DNA of 64,000 bases from Nocardia jejuensis NBRC 103114 (GCF_001613145.1 NZ_BDBU01000013.1:186001-250000); one strand, 5' to 3'. Shown: positions 1-10,185, counted from the first letter of the stretch. Numbers and translations are program-made. The notes: generated from the sequence alone by a model not told the origin.

Positions 1-1
1 G

Positions 2-253
2 TCGCTCCGAGGACGCTTCGCGACATGGGGTCTGGCCGCACCCTCCTCGGTCGGCTCCGGCACCACTCGCACCGATACCACGCCGCCCCAGGGTTATTTC
101 CCTCTCGATCGAGCGATCATCGACGCGGCCGACGCGGTGCTGCACGTCGATGCGGGCGACACCGAATCCGTCGGACCCCGAGGCCCTGAATCTGTCGGAC
201 CCCGGGGCTACGGTGTGCCGCATGACGGACGCCACGATGACGGCAATCAATGA
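2..253 (+). CDS. C-terminal end of an unrecognised protein (partial, cut by window start)
   Basis: The frame is open from base 2 to a TGA at 251-253 and reads like protein, with mostly G/C third positions and a stretch LDRAIIDAADAVLHVDAG around bases 101-157. Near its end a short direct repeat (roughly bases 165-205) encodes ESVGPRGPESVGPRG. The frame overlaps the start of the next gene by about 30 bases. I do not recognise a family. It may be the tail of a gene starting left of the window or a chance open frame, since other frames are also partly open here. Confidence 0.35.
   Translation, partial: SLRGRFATWGLAAPSSVGSGTTRTDTTPPQGYFPLDRAIIDAADAVLHVDAGDTESVGPRGPESVGPRGYGVPHDGRHDDGNQ
209..214 (+). 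promoter_or_regulatory. -10 box (TACGGT), leaderless start
   Basis: TACGGT fits TANNNT and is followed by 7 nt and then the ATG at 222. No Shine-Dalgarno sequence precedes that ATG, so the mRNA probably starts at or next to the start codon. Confidence 0.5.
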
Positions 254-698
254 CGCGGTAACCCTTGGGCGGCAGGGGGATACCGCGCAGGCTCGCGAGA
301 CCTTGGCCCAGCTGTGGTCGTCGATCGGCGGTGACGGCGATCCGCTGCACCGGTGCGTGCTCGCGCACTACATGGCAGACCTGCACGACCACGCGGCCGA
401 CGGCCTGACCTGGGATGTGCGGGCGCTGGACGCGGCGGACCTGCTCACCGACGAGCGCGCGCAGCAGCAGGATTCGGCCCTGACCGTGCGCGGTTTCTAT
501 CCGTCGCTGCATCTGAATCTGGCGGACGACTACCGGCGGCTCGGGGCGTTCGAGACCGCGCACCGCCATCTGGACGCGGCGCGCGAGCGCCTCGACGCGC
601 TCTCGGACGACGGCTACGGGGCGGGCGTGCGGGCGGGGATGGACCACGTCGAAGCGGCGCTGGCCGCGGGGTCCACCGATCGGCTGCCGACGCACTAG
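222..698 (+). CDS. small TPR-like helical protein
   Basis: A 158-residue, Ala/Leu/Asp-rich, probably all-helical soluble protein. The spacing of helices (INDAVTLGRQGDTAQARETL near residues 9-28, LNLADDYRRLGAFETAHRHL near residue 112) resembles tetratricopeptide repeats, so a protein-interaction role is likely, but no partner is known. I chose the ATG at 222 rather than the upstream ATG at 150 because it follows a TANNNT box by 7 nt and the upstream codons overlap another open frame. Its TAG stop overlaps the stop of the convergent gene on the minus strand. No enzymatic motif is visible. Confidence 0.7.
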   Translation: MTDATMTAINDAVTLGRQGDTAQARETLAQLWSSIGGDGDPLHRCVLAHYMADLHDHAADGLTWDVRALDAADLLTDERAQQQDSALTVRGFYPSLHLNLADDYRRLGAFETAHRHLDAARERLDALSDDGYGAGVRAGMDHVEAALAAGSTDRLPTH

Positions 699-1318
699 TC
701 GTCCAGGGCCGCGCGTTCCTTTCCCTCCCGGAAGAACTCGAGCAGGCCCGCCACGGTGGCGACTTCGGCGCGGGGCCGCATCGCGCCGAACGAGGCATTC
801 CAGAAATCGCCGGTGCGGCGGGTCCACGGGCCGACATAGGCATAAGGCTGCGGGTTGTCCCAATCACCGGGGGACACACCGTAATTCACTTCGTCGATGG
901 CGACGGACAGGTCGAAATGCTCGGGCCACAGCACCGGCTGCTCGGCAGCGAATCTGCGTAGCGCGGTATCCCCGACCGCGAACCAGTCGTGTACGACGGC
1001 CGCCGCCTCGGCATCGACGGTGAAGGACTCGTCGGGATCCATGCGGGTGCCGTCGCTGTAGAGACCCTCGGGCGGGGCGTCGGCCTCGAATCCGGCGGTG
1101 CGGGCCAGGGCGCTGTAGGTGCCGTGCAGGCGAGTCCGGCCCTGCGGCCACACCAGATCCGCGCCGGTCACCGAGACGGGCCATTTGAAGCCGCTGAAGC
1201 CGCCCAGCACGATGCGCATGCGAATGCTGCCGAACCGTCGGTATTGCGGACCCGCGATCAGGAGCTCCGCCGCGGCATGCAATGCGAACCGGGTGTCCTC
1301 GTAGGTGTTGTCGTCCAC
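695..1318 (-). CDS. conserved hypothetical protein
   Basis: About 207 residues from the GTG at 1318 (product begins VDDNTYEDTRFAL); an ATG at 1372 would add 18 poorly conserved-looking residues. The protein is rich in Trp, Tyr and acidic residues (for example the segment near residue 160 with WDNPQPYAYVGPW), with no signal peptide or membrane helix, so it is probably cytosolic. I do not recognise the family. The stop codon overlaps that of the neighbouring plus-strand gene, so the two genes converge tail to tail with no room for a terminator. Confidence 0.65.
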   Translation of the reverse strand: MDDNTYEDTRFALHAAAELLIAGPQYRRFGSIRMRIVLGGFSGFKWPVSVTGADLVWPQGRTRLHGTYSALARTAGFEADAPPEGLYSDGTRMDPDESFTVDAEAAAVVHDWFAVGDTALRRFAAEQPVLWPEHFDLSVAIDEVNYGVSPGDWDNPQPYAYVGPWTRRTGDFWNASFGAMRPRAEVATVAGLLEFFREGKERAALDD

Positions 1319-1522
1319 ACCGGAATCATCTCTGCCCGAAGCGCGATGTTGCTGGAAAACCGATCTCGACAACCATAATCAGGCGAGTCCCGGACAGCCG
1401 AACAACGGTGAGCTCCCCCGGAACGGGAAAATCCCGGCCGATGCCGAGCGGATGCGGAGGCACGAAGCCTTCGGATCCGGCCGACATCGACCGGGATTCA
1501 CCGTCCTGCGGTCGAGGCAGGC

Positions 1523-1978
1523 TCAGTGCGCGTTATCGGTGCACGCGGAGAGGATGACCTTCCCCTTGCGCGGCGAAGACGAACCCGCGTCCGGGAACGC
1601 CGGGGCACTCGTGCCCAGCGCGTCCACCGCAGCGGTCTCGGATTCCGCCTTGGTCGGCGCCCACGCCCAGCCGAAGCGGGTGTCGGCGCCCTGGGCGACG
1701 GAACCGCAGGCATTGGCGAAGTGCACCACTACCTGGCAGTCGCCGCCACCGCACTTGCTCACGGCCGCATTGTCGGCACTGTCCCAGCTGCCGTAATTGA
1801 CCGCATAAGCGACATTTCCGCTGCTCCGTGACAGAGCCAGCGCGCCATACAGGTCGCCTGAGGCCGCGGTGAACACCGGGTCGCCTTCCGCCGCATTGGC
1901 GGGTCCGGCAGCCACAGCACCCATCGCGGCCATCGACGTGATGGCGAGGCCCATTCCGGCCTTGCGCAGCAACGACAT
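1523..1978 (-). CDS. secreted DUF4189 protein
   Basis: This 151-residue protein starts with a classical signal peptide: MSLLRKAG, a hydrophobic Ala/Gly/Met core, and a likely cleavage after GPANA near residue 29. The mature part matches the DUF4189 pattern: YGALALSRSSGNVAYAVNYG, then a Cys-containing segment (CGGGDCQVVV), then FGWAWAPTKAESETAAV. DUF4189 proteins are small exported actinobacterial proteins without an established reaction. The four Cys residues probably form two disulfides outside the cell (inference). The ATG at 1978 is chosen because GGGGAG lies about 6 nt upstream and the signal peptide begins there. The gene stands alone, with about 200 bases of non-coding DNA on its 3' side. 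Confidence 0.85.
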   Translation of the reverse strand: MSLLRKAGMGLAITSMAAMGAVAAGPANAAEGDPVFTAASGDLYGALALSRSSGNVAYAVNYGSWDSADNAAVSKCGGGDCQVVVHFANACGSVAQGADTRFGWAWAPTKAESETAAVDALGTSAPAFPDAGSSSPRKGKVILSACTDNAH

Positions 1979-2062
1979 TCGATACTCCCCGTGATGAATA
2001 GTGATAACGGGTCGAATCATGGTCGAGCCAATCGGTATTGTCCAATCCAGACTTGCCCGATG

Positions 2063-2722
2063 TCACATTCGACGCATGACCGATACAACCTTGCCCAAAA
2101 CAACTGCCTTATCTCCGTCGATGACGTCATACGCGGCGTTACGCGGCTCCAGATACACATGGCCGTTGCGACGCCGATATACCTTCACCGTGGCCTCGCC
2201 GTCGATCATGGCGGCCACGATCTCGCCGGAGTGCGCCTCGCTCTCCTGACGGATGACCACGATGTCCCCGTCGCAGATGGCGGCGTCGGTCATGGAATCG
2301 CCCCGCACGCGCAGACCGAACACCGTCCCGCGCCCGACCAGTTCCCTGGGCAGCGACAGCACGTCATCGGTGTGCTGCTCGGCCAGAATCGGCGTGCCGG
2401 CCGCGATATCGCCGATCACCGGCACACTCACCGAATCCGCCGAATCCGCGCGCGGGCCCGACGGCTTCAGGAACAGTCGCACGTCCATCGGCCGAGTCAC
2501 CGATTCACTGCGTCGCAGAAATCCCCGATCCTCCAGCGCCCTCAAATGCTTGGACACCGAAGAGGGCGACCGCAACCCCACCGCATCCCCGATCTCCCGG
2601 GTGCTCGGCGAATACCCGTACCGCTGCACCCAATCCCGAATGGAGCACAGAATCTCCTGCTGCCGCGGCGGCAGAGTCGAGGTATCGAGGTGGTCGTACC
2701 CGTCGAAGTCGTCGTAGGTCAC
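2063..2722 (-). CDS. LexA-like transcriptional repressor (S24 peptidase family)
   Basis: A 219-residue protein with LexA architecture. Residues 16-80 form the winged-helix DNA-binding domain (PSTREIGDAVGLRSPSSVSKHL), and residues 97-219 the S24 auto-protease domain. The self-cleavage bond is Ala108-Gly109 in DIAAGTPI, the catalytic Ser is 143 (GDSM) and the general-base Lys is 180 (EATVK). LexA proteins repress DNA-damage genes until RecA filaments trigger autocleavage. The position beside suf and away from the usual lexA neighbours suggests a paralogue rather than the main lexA (inference). I see no SOS box upstream. GTG start at 2722, leaderless. Confidence 0.85.
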   Translation of the reverse strand: MTYDDFDGYDHLDTSTLPPRQQEILCSIRDWVQRYGYSPSTREIGDAVGLRSPSSVSKHLRALEDRGFLRRSESVTRPMDVRLFLKPSGPRADSADSVSVPVIGDIAAGTPILAEQHTDDVLSLPRELVGRGTVFGLRVRGDSMTDAAICDGDIVVIRQESEAHSGEIVAAMIDGEATVKVYRRRNGHVYLEPRNAAYDVIDGDKAVVLGKVVSVMRRM

Positions 2723-2728
2723 CGAGGA

Positions 2729-2734
2729 ATCCTA
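2729..2734 (-). promoter_or_regulatory. -10 box (TAGGAT) of the LexA-like gene
   Basis: On the minus strand TAGGAT is followed by 6 nt and the GTG at 2722. There is no ribosome binding site, so this is consistent with a leaderless transcript. Confidence 0.5.
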
Positions 2735-2826
2735 CGACGCCACACCGGCCATCTTCTCCCCCGACACCGCGGGCATTCTGCGGCCGGGATCGCGCGTCCG
2801 ATATGCGCCCTCGTCCGGAAACAGCA

Positions 2827-2856
2827 CGGACCGGCACCTTTCGGTGCCGGTCCGTC
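2827..2856 (-). terminator. suf operon terminator hairpin
   Basis: A perfect 13-bp stem (ACGGACCGGCACC and its complement) closes a TTTC loop. It lies about 30 bases beyond the stop of the last suf gene, in the direction of suf transcription, and ahead of the LexA-like gene's promoter. The U-tract is weak, as is common in high-GC actinobacteria. Confidence 0.8.
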
Positions 2857-2887
2857 TCAGCGAGCTGTGGTCGCGCGGGAGTCGTTG

Positions 2888-3325
2888 TCAGACAGTGAAG
2901 CCCAAGGCACGGAGCTGTTCGCGGCCGTCTTCGGTGATCTTGTCGGGGCCCCACGGGGGCATCCAGACCCAGTTGATCTGGAGGTCCTCGACGAGGCCGC
3001 TGCGGACCAGGGCATTGCGGGACTGGTCCTCGATGACGTCGGTGAGGGGGCACGCCGGGGAGGTGAGGGTCATGTCGAGCTTGCAGATGCCCTCGGTGAC
3101 GGACATGCCGTAGACCAGGCCGAGATCCACGACATTGATGCCGAGTTCGGGGTCGACGACGTCGCGCATGGCCTCCTCGAGATCCTCGAGGAACTTGATG
3201 TCCTCTTCGGTGGGCTCGACCTCGGTGCCCTCGGGCACCGCGACGGACTGCCCGGCTTCGGACGCGACAGCCTCGGGCTGCACGGCCTCGGCCGCTTCGG
3301 GCTGGGTTTCGGTGGTGTCACTCAT
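2888..3325 (-). CDS. sufT: SufT-like MIP18-family Fe-S assembly protein
   Basis: A 145-residue protein. After a Glu/Ala/Pro-rich N-terminal tail (residues 1-45) comes a DUF59/MIP18 domain with the family features DPELGINVVDLGLVYG (near residue 60) and TSPACPLTD with its conserved Cys (near residue 90). SufT proteins help maturation or delivery of Fe-S clusters. The ATG at 3325 lies inside the end of sufU (8-bp overlap) and starts the recognisable product; an upstream in-frame ATG would add ten basic residues. It is the last gene of the suf operon and is followed by the 2827-2856 hairpin, the same arrangement as in mycobacteria. Confidence 0.9.
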   Translation of the reverse strand: MSDTTETQPEAAEAVQPEAVASEAGQSVAVPEGTEVEPTEEDIKFLEDLEEAMRDVVDPELGINVVDLGLVYGMSVTEGICKLDMTLTSPACPLTDVIEDQSRNALVRSGLVEDLQINWVWMPPWGPDKITEDGREQLRALGFTV

Positions 3326-3827
3326 CGGTCTTCGTCTTCCCGTCGGCCGCAACATCTTCGGCGTTGGTCACCGGCAACTTGGTCTCTTCCGCGGAGGCTA
3401 TCCGCACGACGGCGTCCTTGAACGCCATCCAGCCCAACAGGGCGCACTTCACGCGCGCCGGGTATTTCGCGACGCCGGCGAAGGCGATGCCGTCGCCGAT
3501 CACGTCCTCGTCGCCCTCGATGGTGCCGCGACTGGTGATCATGCTGTCGAACGACTCGACCACCTTCAGGGCCTGCTGCAACGGCAGGCCGATCACCTGA
3601 TCGGCGAGCACCGAGGTGGACGCCTGGCTGATCGAGCAGCCCTGGCCGTCGTAGGAGACGTCCGCGACTTCACCCTTGTCGTCGAGGTTCACGCGCAGGG
3701 TGATCTCGTCGCCGCAGGTGGGGTTGACGTGATGCACCTCCGCACCGAACGGCTCGCGGAGGCCGCGGTGGTGCGGGTGCTTGTAGTGGTCCAGGATGAC
3801 TTCCTGGTACATCTGCTCCATGCGCAT
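3318..3827 (-). CDS. sufU: Fe-S cluster scaffold / sulfur acceptor SufU
   Basis: 169 residues of the NifU/IscU-like SufU family, which takes the persulfide sulfur from SufS and passes it to the SufBCD assembly complex in the cytosol. The Zn/sulfur-binding residues are visible: Cys in NPTCGDE, Cys in GQGCSIS and Cys in RVKCALLGW. The C-terminal 20 residues are an acidic/Lys tail. It begins 3 bp after sufS ends and overlaps sufT, so the genes are co-transcribed and probably translationally coupled. Pairing with the type-II desulfurase SufS is the standard Gram-positive arrangement. Confidence 0.95.
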   Translation of the reverse strand: MRMEQMYQEVILDHYKHPHHRGLREPFGAEVHHVNPTCGDEITLRVNLDDKGEVADVSYDGQGCSISQASTSVLADQVIGLPLQQALKVVESFDSMITSRGTIEGDEDVIGDGIAFAGVAKYPARVKCALLGWMAFKDAVVRIASAEETKLPVTNAEDVAADGKTKTDE

Positions 3828-3830
3828 GAT

Positions 3831-5096
<1,266 letters not shown>

Positions 5097-5870
5097 CTAA
5101 ACAGCAGCGGCGGCGGAGGTGAAGCGCACGTAACCGTTCGCGTCGAGTTCGTCGGCCAGTTCCTTGCCGCCCTGGGCGACGATGCGGCCGTTCACGAACA
5201 CGTGCACGAAATCGGGCTCGATGTAGCGCAGGATGCGGGTGTAGTGGGTGATCAGCAGGATGCCGCCGTCCTCCCGCTCCTTGTACTTGTTGACGCCCTC
5301 GGAGACGATGCGCAGCGCGTCGACGTCCAGACCGGAGTCGGTCTCGTCGAGGATGGCGATCTTCGGCTTGAGCAGGCCCAGCTGCAGGATCTCCTGGCGC
5401 TTCTTCTCGCCACCGGAGAAGCCCTCGTTCACCGAGCGCTCCACGAAGGTCGGCTCGATCTCGAGCTCGGCCATGGAGGTCTTGAGCTCCTTGACCCAGG
5501 TGCGCAGCTTGGGGGCCTCGCCGCGCACGGCGGTGGCGGCGGTGCGCAGGAAGTTCGAGACCGAGACGCCCGGAACCTCGACCGGGTACTGCATGGCCAG
5601 GAACAGGCCCGCACGCGCGCGCTCGTCCACGGTCATCTCCAGCACGTCTTCACCGTCGAGGGTGATCGAGCCGGAGGTCACCGTGTACTTGGGGTGACCG
5701 GCGATGGCGTACGACAGGGTCGACTTGCCCGAGCCGTTGGGGCCCATGATCGCGTGGGTCTCACCCGACTTCACGGTCAGGTTGACGCCCTTGAGGATCT
5801 TGATGGGCTCGCCGGACTCGTCCGGGTTGGCGACCTCGACGTGCAGGTCCTTGATTTCCAGGGTGGTCAT
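5097..5870 (-). CDS. sufC: Fe-S assembly ATPase SufC
   Basis: A 257-residue ABC-type ATPase that powers the SufBCD scaffold. It has Walker [10 protein letters not shown] (residues 43-51), the Q-loop, the SGGEKKR signature characteristic of SufC, Walker [13 protein letters not shown] and the switch His in [10 protein letters not shown]. Unlike transport ABC proteins it works as a soluble complex with SufB and SufD, encoded just upstream. The gap to sufD is 82 bp, the largest in the operon; I see no hairpin there that would separate them. Confidence 0.97.
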   Translation of the reverse strand: MTTLEIKDLHVEVANPDESGEPIKILKGVNLTVKSGETHAIMGPNGSGKSTLSYAIAGHPKYTVTSGSITLDGEDVLEMTVDERARAGLFLAMQYPVEVPGVSVSNFLRTAATAVRGEAPKLRTWVKELKTSMAELEIEPTFVERSVNEGFSGGEKKRQEILQLGLLKPKIAILDETDSGLDVDALRIVSEGVNKYKEREDGGILLITHYTRILRYIEPDFVHVFVNGRIVAQGGKELADELDANGYVRFTSAAAAV

Positions 5871-5952
5871 CGAATTCGAATTCCTTCAGGGGGGAGGGAA
5901 AGTTGGTGTCGGGGGCCGGGCCGGCGGCGGAGCCGCTGATCGTGGACGGCCG

Positions 5953-7134
5953 CTATACGCCCACAGCGGCGAGTTCGGCCTCGATGGCCGCCTCGAGCCG
6001 CTCCCGGACCTCGGGGACAGTGATCTTCTGGATGATCTCGAAGAAGAAGCCGCGCACGACCAGTCGCCGCGCCACCTCCTCTGTGATACCGCGCGAGCGC
6101 AGGTAGAACAGCTGCTCGTCGTCGTCGAAACGCCCGGTGGCCGAGGCATGTCCGGCGCCCACGATCTCGCCGGTCTCGATCTCCAGGTTCGGCACCGAAT
6201 CGGCGCGCGCGCCGTCGGTGAGCACCAGGTTGCGGTTGGCCTCGTAGGTCTCGGTGCCCTCGGCGGCGGCGCGAATGAGCACATCGCCCACCCACACGGT
6301 GCGCGCGTCGGCGCGATTCGAGGTCGGATCACCCTGCAGCGCACCCTTGTAGAGCACGTTCGACTTGCAGTTCGGGACCGCGTGATCGATCAGCAGGCGC
6401 TGTTCGAAGTGCTGGCCGTCATCGGCGAAGTAGACACCGAGCAGTTCGGCGTCACCGCCGGGACCGTCGTAGCGCACGGTCGCGGTCAGGCGCACCAGAT
6501 CGCCACCGAGGGTGACGTTGGTGTGGCGCAGCGTGGCGTCGCGACCCAGCTTGGCGTGGTGCGCGGTGGCGTGCACGGCATCGTCGGCCCAGTCCTGGAT
6601 GACGATGACGTTCAGCTTGGCGCTGTCACCGAGGATGAATTCGACGTTCTCCGCGTAGGTTCCGCTGCCGCGCTGGTCGATGACCACATTGGCGACGGCG
6701 AATTTGCCCAGGCGGACCTGGGTGTGCCCGTAGGCGGTCTTGCCCTCACCCGGGCCGGTGACCGTGAGGGTAACCGCGTCGGCCACTTCGGCTTCCGCCG
6801 CGATGGACACGACCGTCGCCTGCTCGAAGCCCGAGTATGCCTGTGCGGCAACACGATCGGTGGGCGTACCGGCGGCGCCGAGGCGCTCGTCGGTGCGATC
6901 CACGGTCTCGACGGTGATGCCCTCGATGGAGGTCACCTCCACGACCGCGCTGCCGTCACGCACGGCGGTGCCGTCGTGCAGGCCGCGCAGCCGGCGCAGC
7001 GGGGTGAACCGCCACGCCTCGTCGTGCGCCGAGGGCACCTCGAAGGCGTCCACGTCGAACGAGGCGAAGACCTCGCCCTTGTTGATGGCCGGCGTGCGGG
7101 CTTCCGCCGCGGCGACAACGTTCTCGACCGTCAT
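5953..7134 (-). CDS. sufD: Fe-S assembly protein SufD
   Basis: A 393-residue SufB/SufD-family beta-helix protein, the non-catalytic partner of SufB in the SufBC2D scaffold. The C-terminal core contains NCKSNVLYKGALQGD, the conserved segment around ADSVPNLEIET, and GAGHASATGRFDDDEQLFYLRSRGI. The ATG at 7134 shares its A with the TGA of sufB (TGATG), which fixes the start and indicates coupled translation. Start residues [15 protein letters not shown] are typical. The same frame stays open far upstream inside sufB, but that part is a shadow. Confidence 0.95.
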   Translation of the reverse strand: MTVENVVAAAEARTPAINKGEVFASFDVDAFEVPSAHDEAWRFTPLRRLRGLHDGTAVRDGSAVVEVTSIEGITVETVDRTDERLGAAGTPTDRVAAQAYSGFEQATVVSIAAEAEVADAVTLTVTGPGEGKTAYGHTQVRLGKFAVANVVIDQRGSGTYAENVEFILGDSAKLNVIVIQDWADDAVHATAHHAKLGRDATLRHTNVTLGGDLVRLTATVRYDGPGGDAELLGVYFADDGQHFEQRLLIDHAVPNCKSNVLYKGALQGDPTSNRADARTVWVGDVLIRAAAEGTETYEANRNLVLTDGARADSVPNLEIETGEIVGAGHASATGRFDDDEQLFYLRSRGITEEVARRLVVRGFFFEIIQKITVPEVRERLEAAIEAELAAVGV

Positions 7135-8591
7135 CAGCCGACGGCTCCTTCCATTTGCAGCTCGATCAGGCGGTTCAGCTCGAGGGCGTATTCCATGGGC
7201 AGTTCCTTGGCGATCGGCTCCACGAAGCCGCGCACCACCATGGCCATGGCCTCGTCCTCGGTGAGGCCGCGGCTCATCAGGTAGAACAGCTGGTCCGCGG
7301 ACACCTTCGACACTGTCGCCTCGTGGCCCATGGTCACGTCGTCCTCGCGGATGTCGACGTACGGGTAGGTGTCCGAGCGAGAGATGTTGTCCACCAGCAG
7401 CGCATCGCACTTCACGGTCGACTTGGAGCCGTACGCGCCCTTGTTCACCTGAACCAGGCCACGGTAGGAGGCACGACCGCCGCCGCGCGCCACCGACTTG
7501 GAGATGATGTTCGAGGAGGTGTGCGGCGCCAGGTGCAGCATCTTCGCGCCGGTGTCCTGGTGCTGGCCCTCACCGGCGAACGCGATGGAGAGCACCTCGC
7601 CCTTGGCGTACTCACCGGTCATCCACACGGCCGGGTACTTCATGGTGACCTTGGAACCGATATTGCCGTCGACCCATTCCATGGTCGCGCCCGCCTCGGC
7701 CTTGGCCCGCTTGGTGACCAGGTTGTAGACGTTGTTCGACCAGTTCTGAATCGTGGTGTACCGGCAGCGGCCACCCTTCTTCACGATGATCTCGACAACC
7801 GCGGAGTGCAGCGAATCCGAGGAGTAGATCGGCGCGGTGCAACCCTCGACGTAATGCACGTAGGCATCCTCGTCGACGATGATCAGGGTGCGCTCGAACT
7901 GACCCATGTTCTCGGTGTTGATGCGGAAGTACGCCTGCAGCGGGATGTCCACGTGCACGCCCTTCGGCACGTAGATGAACGAACCGCCGGACCAGGTGGC
8001 CGAATTCAGCGCGGAGAACTTGTTGTCACCGGACGGGATGACCGAGCCGAAGTACTCCCGGAACAGCTCCGGGTGCTCCTTGAGCGCGGTATCGGTGTCC
8101 AGGAAGATGACGCCCTGCTTCTCGAGATCCTCACGGATCGAGTGGTAGACGACCTCGGACTCGTACTGCGCCGCGACACCGGAGACCAGACGCTGCTTCT
8201 CGGCCTCGGGGATGCCCAGCTTGTCGTAGGTGTTCTTGATGTCCTCGGGCAGGTCGTCCCACGTGGCGGCCTGCTTCTCCGACGAGCGCACGAAGTACTT
8301 GATGTTGTCGAAGTGGATGCCGTCCAGGTCCGAACCCCAGCTCGGCATCGGCTTCTTGTCGAAGATGCGCAGCGCCTTGAGCCGGAAGTCGAGCATCCAG
8401 TCGGGCTCGCTCTTCTTGGCCGAGATATCGCGCACGACCTCCTCGGACAGACCGCGCTTGGCGCTGGCGCCGGCGACATCCTTGTCGGCCCAGCCGTATC
8501 CATAGTTACCCAGAGAGGCGATCGTCTCTTCCTGGGTAAGCGGAACCTGGGCGGCTTCTGTATCGCGGCTCACCGCGGCGCTCGTCGTCAT
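7134..8591 (-). CDS. sufB: Fe-S scaffold protein SufB
   Basis: A 485-residue scaffold on which the nascent Fe-S cluster is built. Recognisable segments include [10 protein letters not shown] at the N-terminus, [20 protein letters not shown] with its conserved Cys, the [21 protein letters not shown] region, and [16 protein letters not shown] followed by [22 protein letters not shown] chose the ATG at 8591 because it follows GGAAGGAG at good spacing and overlaps the sufR stop as ATGA. I see no intein or insertion of the kind found in the mycobacterial SufB. Confidence 0.97.
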   Translation of the reverse strand: MTTSAAVSRDTEAAQVPLTQEETIASLGNYGYGWADKDVAGASAKRGLSEEVVRDISAKKSEPDWMLDFRLKALRIFDKKPMPSWGSDLDGIHFDNIKYFVRSSEKQAATWDDLPEDIKNTYDKLGIPEAEKQRLVSGVAAQYESEVVYHSIREDLEKQGVIFLDTDTALKEHPELFREYFGSVIPSGDNKFSALNSATWSGGSFIYVPKGVHVDIPLQAYFRINTENMGQFERTLIIVDEDAYVHYVEGCTAPIYSSDSLHSAVVEIIVKKGGRCRYTTIQNWSNNVYNLVTKRAKAEAGATMEWVDGNIGSKVTMKYPAVWMTGEYAKGEVLSIAFAGEGQHQDTGAKMLHLAPHTSSNIISKSVARGGGRASYRGLVQVNKGAYGSKSTVKCDALLVDNISRSDTYPYVDIREDDVTMGHEATVSKVSADQLFYLMSRGLTEDEAMAMVVRGFVEPIAKELPMEYALELNRLIELQMEGAVG

Positions 8592-9448
8592 TCGGCACTC
8601 CTTCCGGAGTCGTGTGTAGAAGTCGTTGCGGGCTGGGCAACGGGGGTTTTTGCGGGCTGGGCTTTCGAGGGCCCGGCTTTCGAGGGCTGGGCTTTCGAGG
8701 GAACTGTCAAAATCAGGGGTACATGGGTAGTGCACGCGCAGTCGCCGTTGGCGATGGTGGCCAGTCGCTGCACGTGGGTGCCGAGCAGTTCCCGGAAGGC
8801 CTCCAGCTCGGCGGCGCACAGCTCCGGGAATTCCTCGGCGACGTGCGATACCGGGCAGTGATGCTGGCAGATCTGAACGCCCGCACCGACTTTCCGGGTG
8901 GTCGCGGCGAACCCGGCATCGGTGAACGCTTCCGCGATCTCCTCCGCCTTGTCGGTCACCTCGCCCGGCGCGGGCCGATCGAGTCGGCCGATGCCGGTCA
9001 CGATGGCTGCGACCCGCTTGCGCGCGAAGTCGGTGATGGCCTTGTCTCCGCCGATCTCGCGCAGCTGACGCATCGCGGCGCCGGCCAGGTCATCGTAGGC
9101 GTGGCCCAGTTTGCCGCGACCGGTAGCCGTCAACTGGAACTGCTTGGCGGGACGACCGCGGCCCTTCTGCTGCCATGGCGCGGACCGGGCGGCACGTGCC
9201 TCGCCCGACTCGATGAGCGCGTCCAGGTGCCTGCGCACGCCCGCCGGACTCAGGCCCAGCCGCTTGCCGATCTCGGTAGCGGTGATGGGCCCGTCCTCCA
9301 GCAGCAGCTTGACGACGGCTTCCCGGGTATGCCCCTCACCCGCCGGAGCGGACACGGCAGCGGCCCGGACGCCATTTCGGCGACCGGTCCCGTCTTCCGA
9401 GCTCCGCAAACCCACGGTTTTCACAACACAAGTGTGACGGAATTCCAT
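8588..9448 (-). CDS. sufR: SufR-type Fe-S-sensing repressor of the suf operon
   Basis: About 286 residues. An ArsR/DeoR-like winged helix lies near residues 40-100 ([20 protein letters not shown]). A C-terminal sensor domain carries the cluster-ligand Cys residues in [18 protein letters not shown] and GDCACTTHV. In mycobacteria SufR holds a [4Fe-4S] cluster and represses suf until the cluster is damaged or iron is short. The last 45 residues form an odd Pro/Ser/Lys/Ala tail with repeated [10 protein letters not shown] units, encoded by a 15-bp tandem repeat. Its stop overlaps the sufB ATG (ATGA). The start is uncertain: ATG 9448, or GTG at 9424 or 9415. Confidence 0.88.
   Translation of the reverse strand: MEFRHTCVVKTVGLRSSEDGTGRRNGVRAAAVSAPAGEGHTREAVVKLLLEDGPITATEIGKRLGLSPAGVRRHLDALIESGEARAARSAPWQQKGRGRPAKQFQLTATGRGKLGHAYDDLAGAAMRQLREIGGDKAITDFARKRVAAIVTGIGRLDRPAPGEVTDKAEEIAEAFTDAGFAATTRKVGAGVQICQHHCPVSHVAEEFPELCAAELEAFRELLGTHVQRLATIANGDCACTTHVPLILTVPSKAQPSKAGPSKAQPAKTPVAQPATTSTHDSGRSAE
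8641..8705. repeat. 15-bp tandem repeat at the 3' end of sufR
   Basis: About four imperfect units of GGGCTTTCGAGGGCT-like sequence lie in frame and encode the PSKA repeats of the SufR tail. Because the unit is a multiple of three, copy number can vary without breaking the frame. Confidence 0.7.
9421..9437. promoter_or_regulatory. candidate SufR operator
   Basis: The 17-bp sequence TCACA-ACACAAG-TGTGA is an interrupted palindrome with a nested ACAC/GTGT pair. It overlaps the sufR translation start region, where an autoregulator would be expected to bind. The assignment rests on symmetry and position only. Confidence 0.35.
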
Positions 9449-9460
9449 TCCGCATTCCAG

Positions 9461-9479
9461 TAAGGGTTGCCTGACCAAT
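9461..9479. promoter_or_regulatory. possible IdeR/DtxR-like iron box upstream of sufR
   Basis: TAAGGGTTGCCTGACCAAT matches 14 of 19 positions of the DtxR/IdeR consensus by my count, including AAGG and GCCTNACC. It sits just upstream of the sufR start. Many unrelated sequences reach this score, so it is only a candidate. Confidence 0.25.
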
Positions 9480-9605
9480 CTCGCTCGACCAGCGGTGATG
9501 CGGCCGAGTGTGACCTGCTGCACTCCCGAGTGCGAAGGGCTGCGCCCAATTACGCAAGCGACGGGTACCGAAAAGCGCGATTCGACGCGTTCAGTGGACC
9601 GATCT

Positions 9606-10178
9606 CTACTCGTCGTGGAACGGGTCGGCGTCCTGTCCGGGGAGCCAGGATCGTCCCGGTTCGGTCCAGCCGTTGGATTTGATCATTTTGCGGGCCGCTC
9701 GCTGGTTGCGGCCGATCAGGCGGTGCAGATAGAGATGACCGGCCAGATGGTCGGTCTCGTGCTGCAGGCAGCGGCTCAGATAACCGGTGCCCTCGACCTC
9801 GATCGGCTTGCCCTCGACGTCCACGCCGGTGACCTTGGCCCAGTCCGCGCGGCCGGTGGGATACCACTCCCCCGGCACCGACAGGCAGCCCTCCATATCG
9901 GAGTCCGGGTCGGGCATGGTCTCGGGCACCTCGGAGGTCTCGAGCACCGGATTGACCACATAGCCGCGGTGCCGGGTGCCATCGGAGCTCAGGTCGTAGA
10001 CGAACACCGCGCGCGGATCACCGATCTGATTCGCCGCGAGCCCGGCCCCGCGGGCTGCGGTATTGGTCTCGAACAGCTCCTGCACGAACGCGGCCAATTC
10101 GGCGTCGAATTCGGTGACGGGGACGGCCGGGGTGTTCAGCCGGGGGTCACCGGCGATGAGGATGGGTCGGACAGCCAT
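9606..10178 (-). CDS. def: peptide deformylase
   Basis: A 190-residue metalloenzyme that removes the formyl group from nascent N-terminal methionine at the ribosome. All three family motifs are present: [10 protein letters not shown] (residues 44-53), EGCLSVPG with metal ligand Cys98, and HETDH with ligands His140 and His144 and catalytic Glu141. Length is typical of actinobacterial Def. It has its own leaderless promoter (TATCGT, 7 nt, ATG). It lies between sufR and a PoxB-like gene rather than with fmt, and could be the main or a second deformylase. Confidence 0.95.
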   Translation of the reverse strand: MAVRPILIAGDPRLNTPAVPVTEFDAELAAFVQELFETNTAARGAGLAANQIGDPRAVFVYDLSSDGTRHRGYVVNPVLETSEVPETMPDPDSDMEGCLSVPGEWYPTGRADWAKVTGVDVEGKPIEVEGTGYLSRCLQHETDHLAGHLYLHRLIGRNQRAARKMIKSNGWTEPGRSWLPGQDADPFHDE

Positions 10179-10185
10179 TCGTCAC

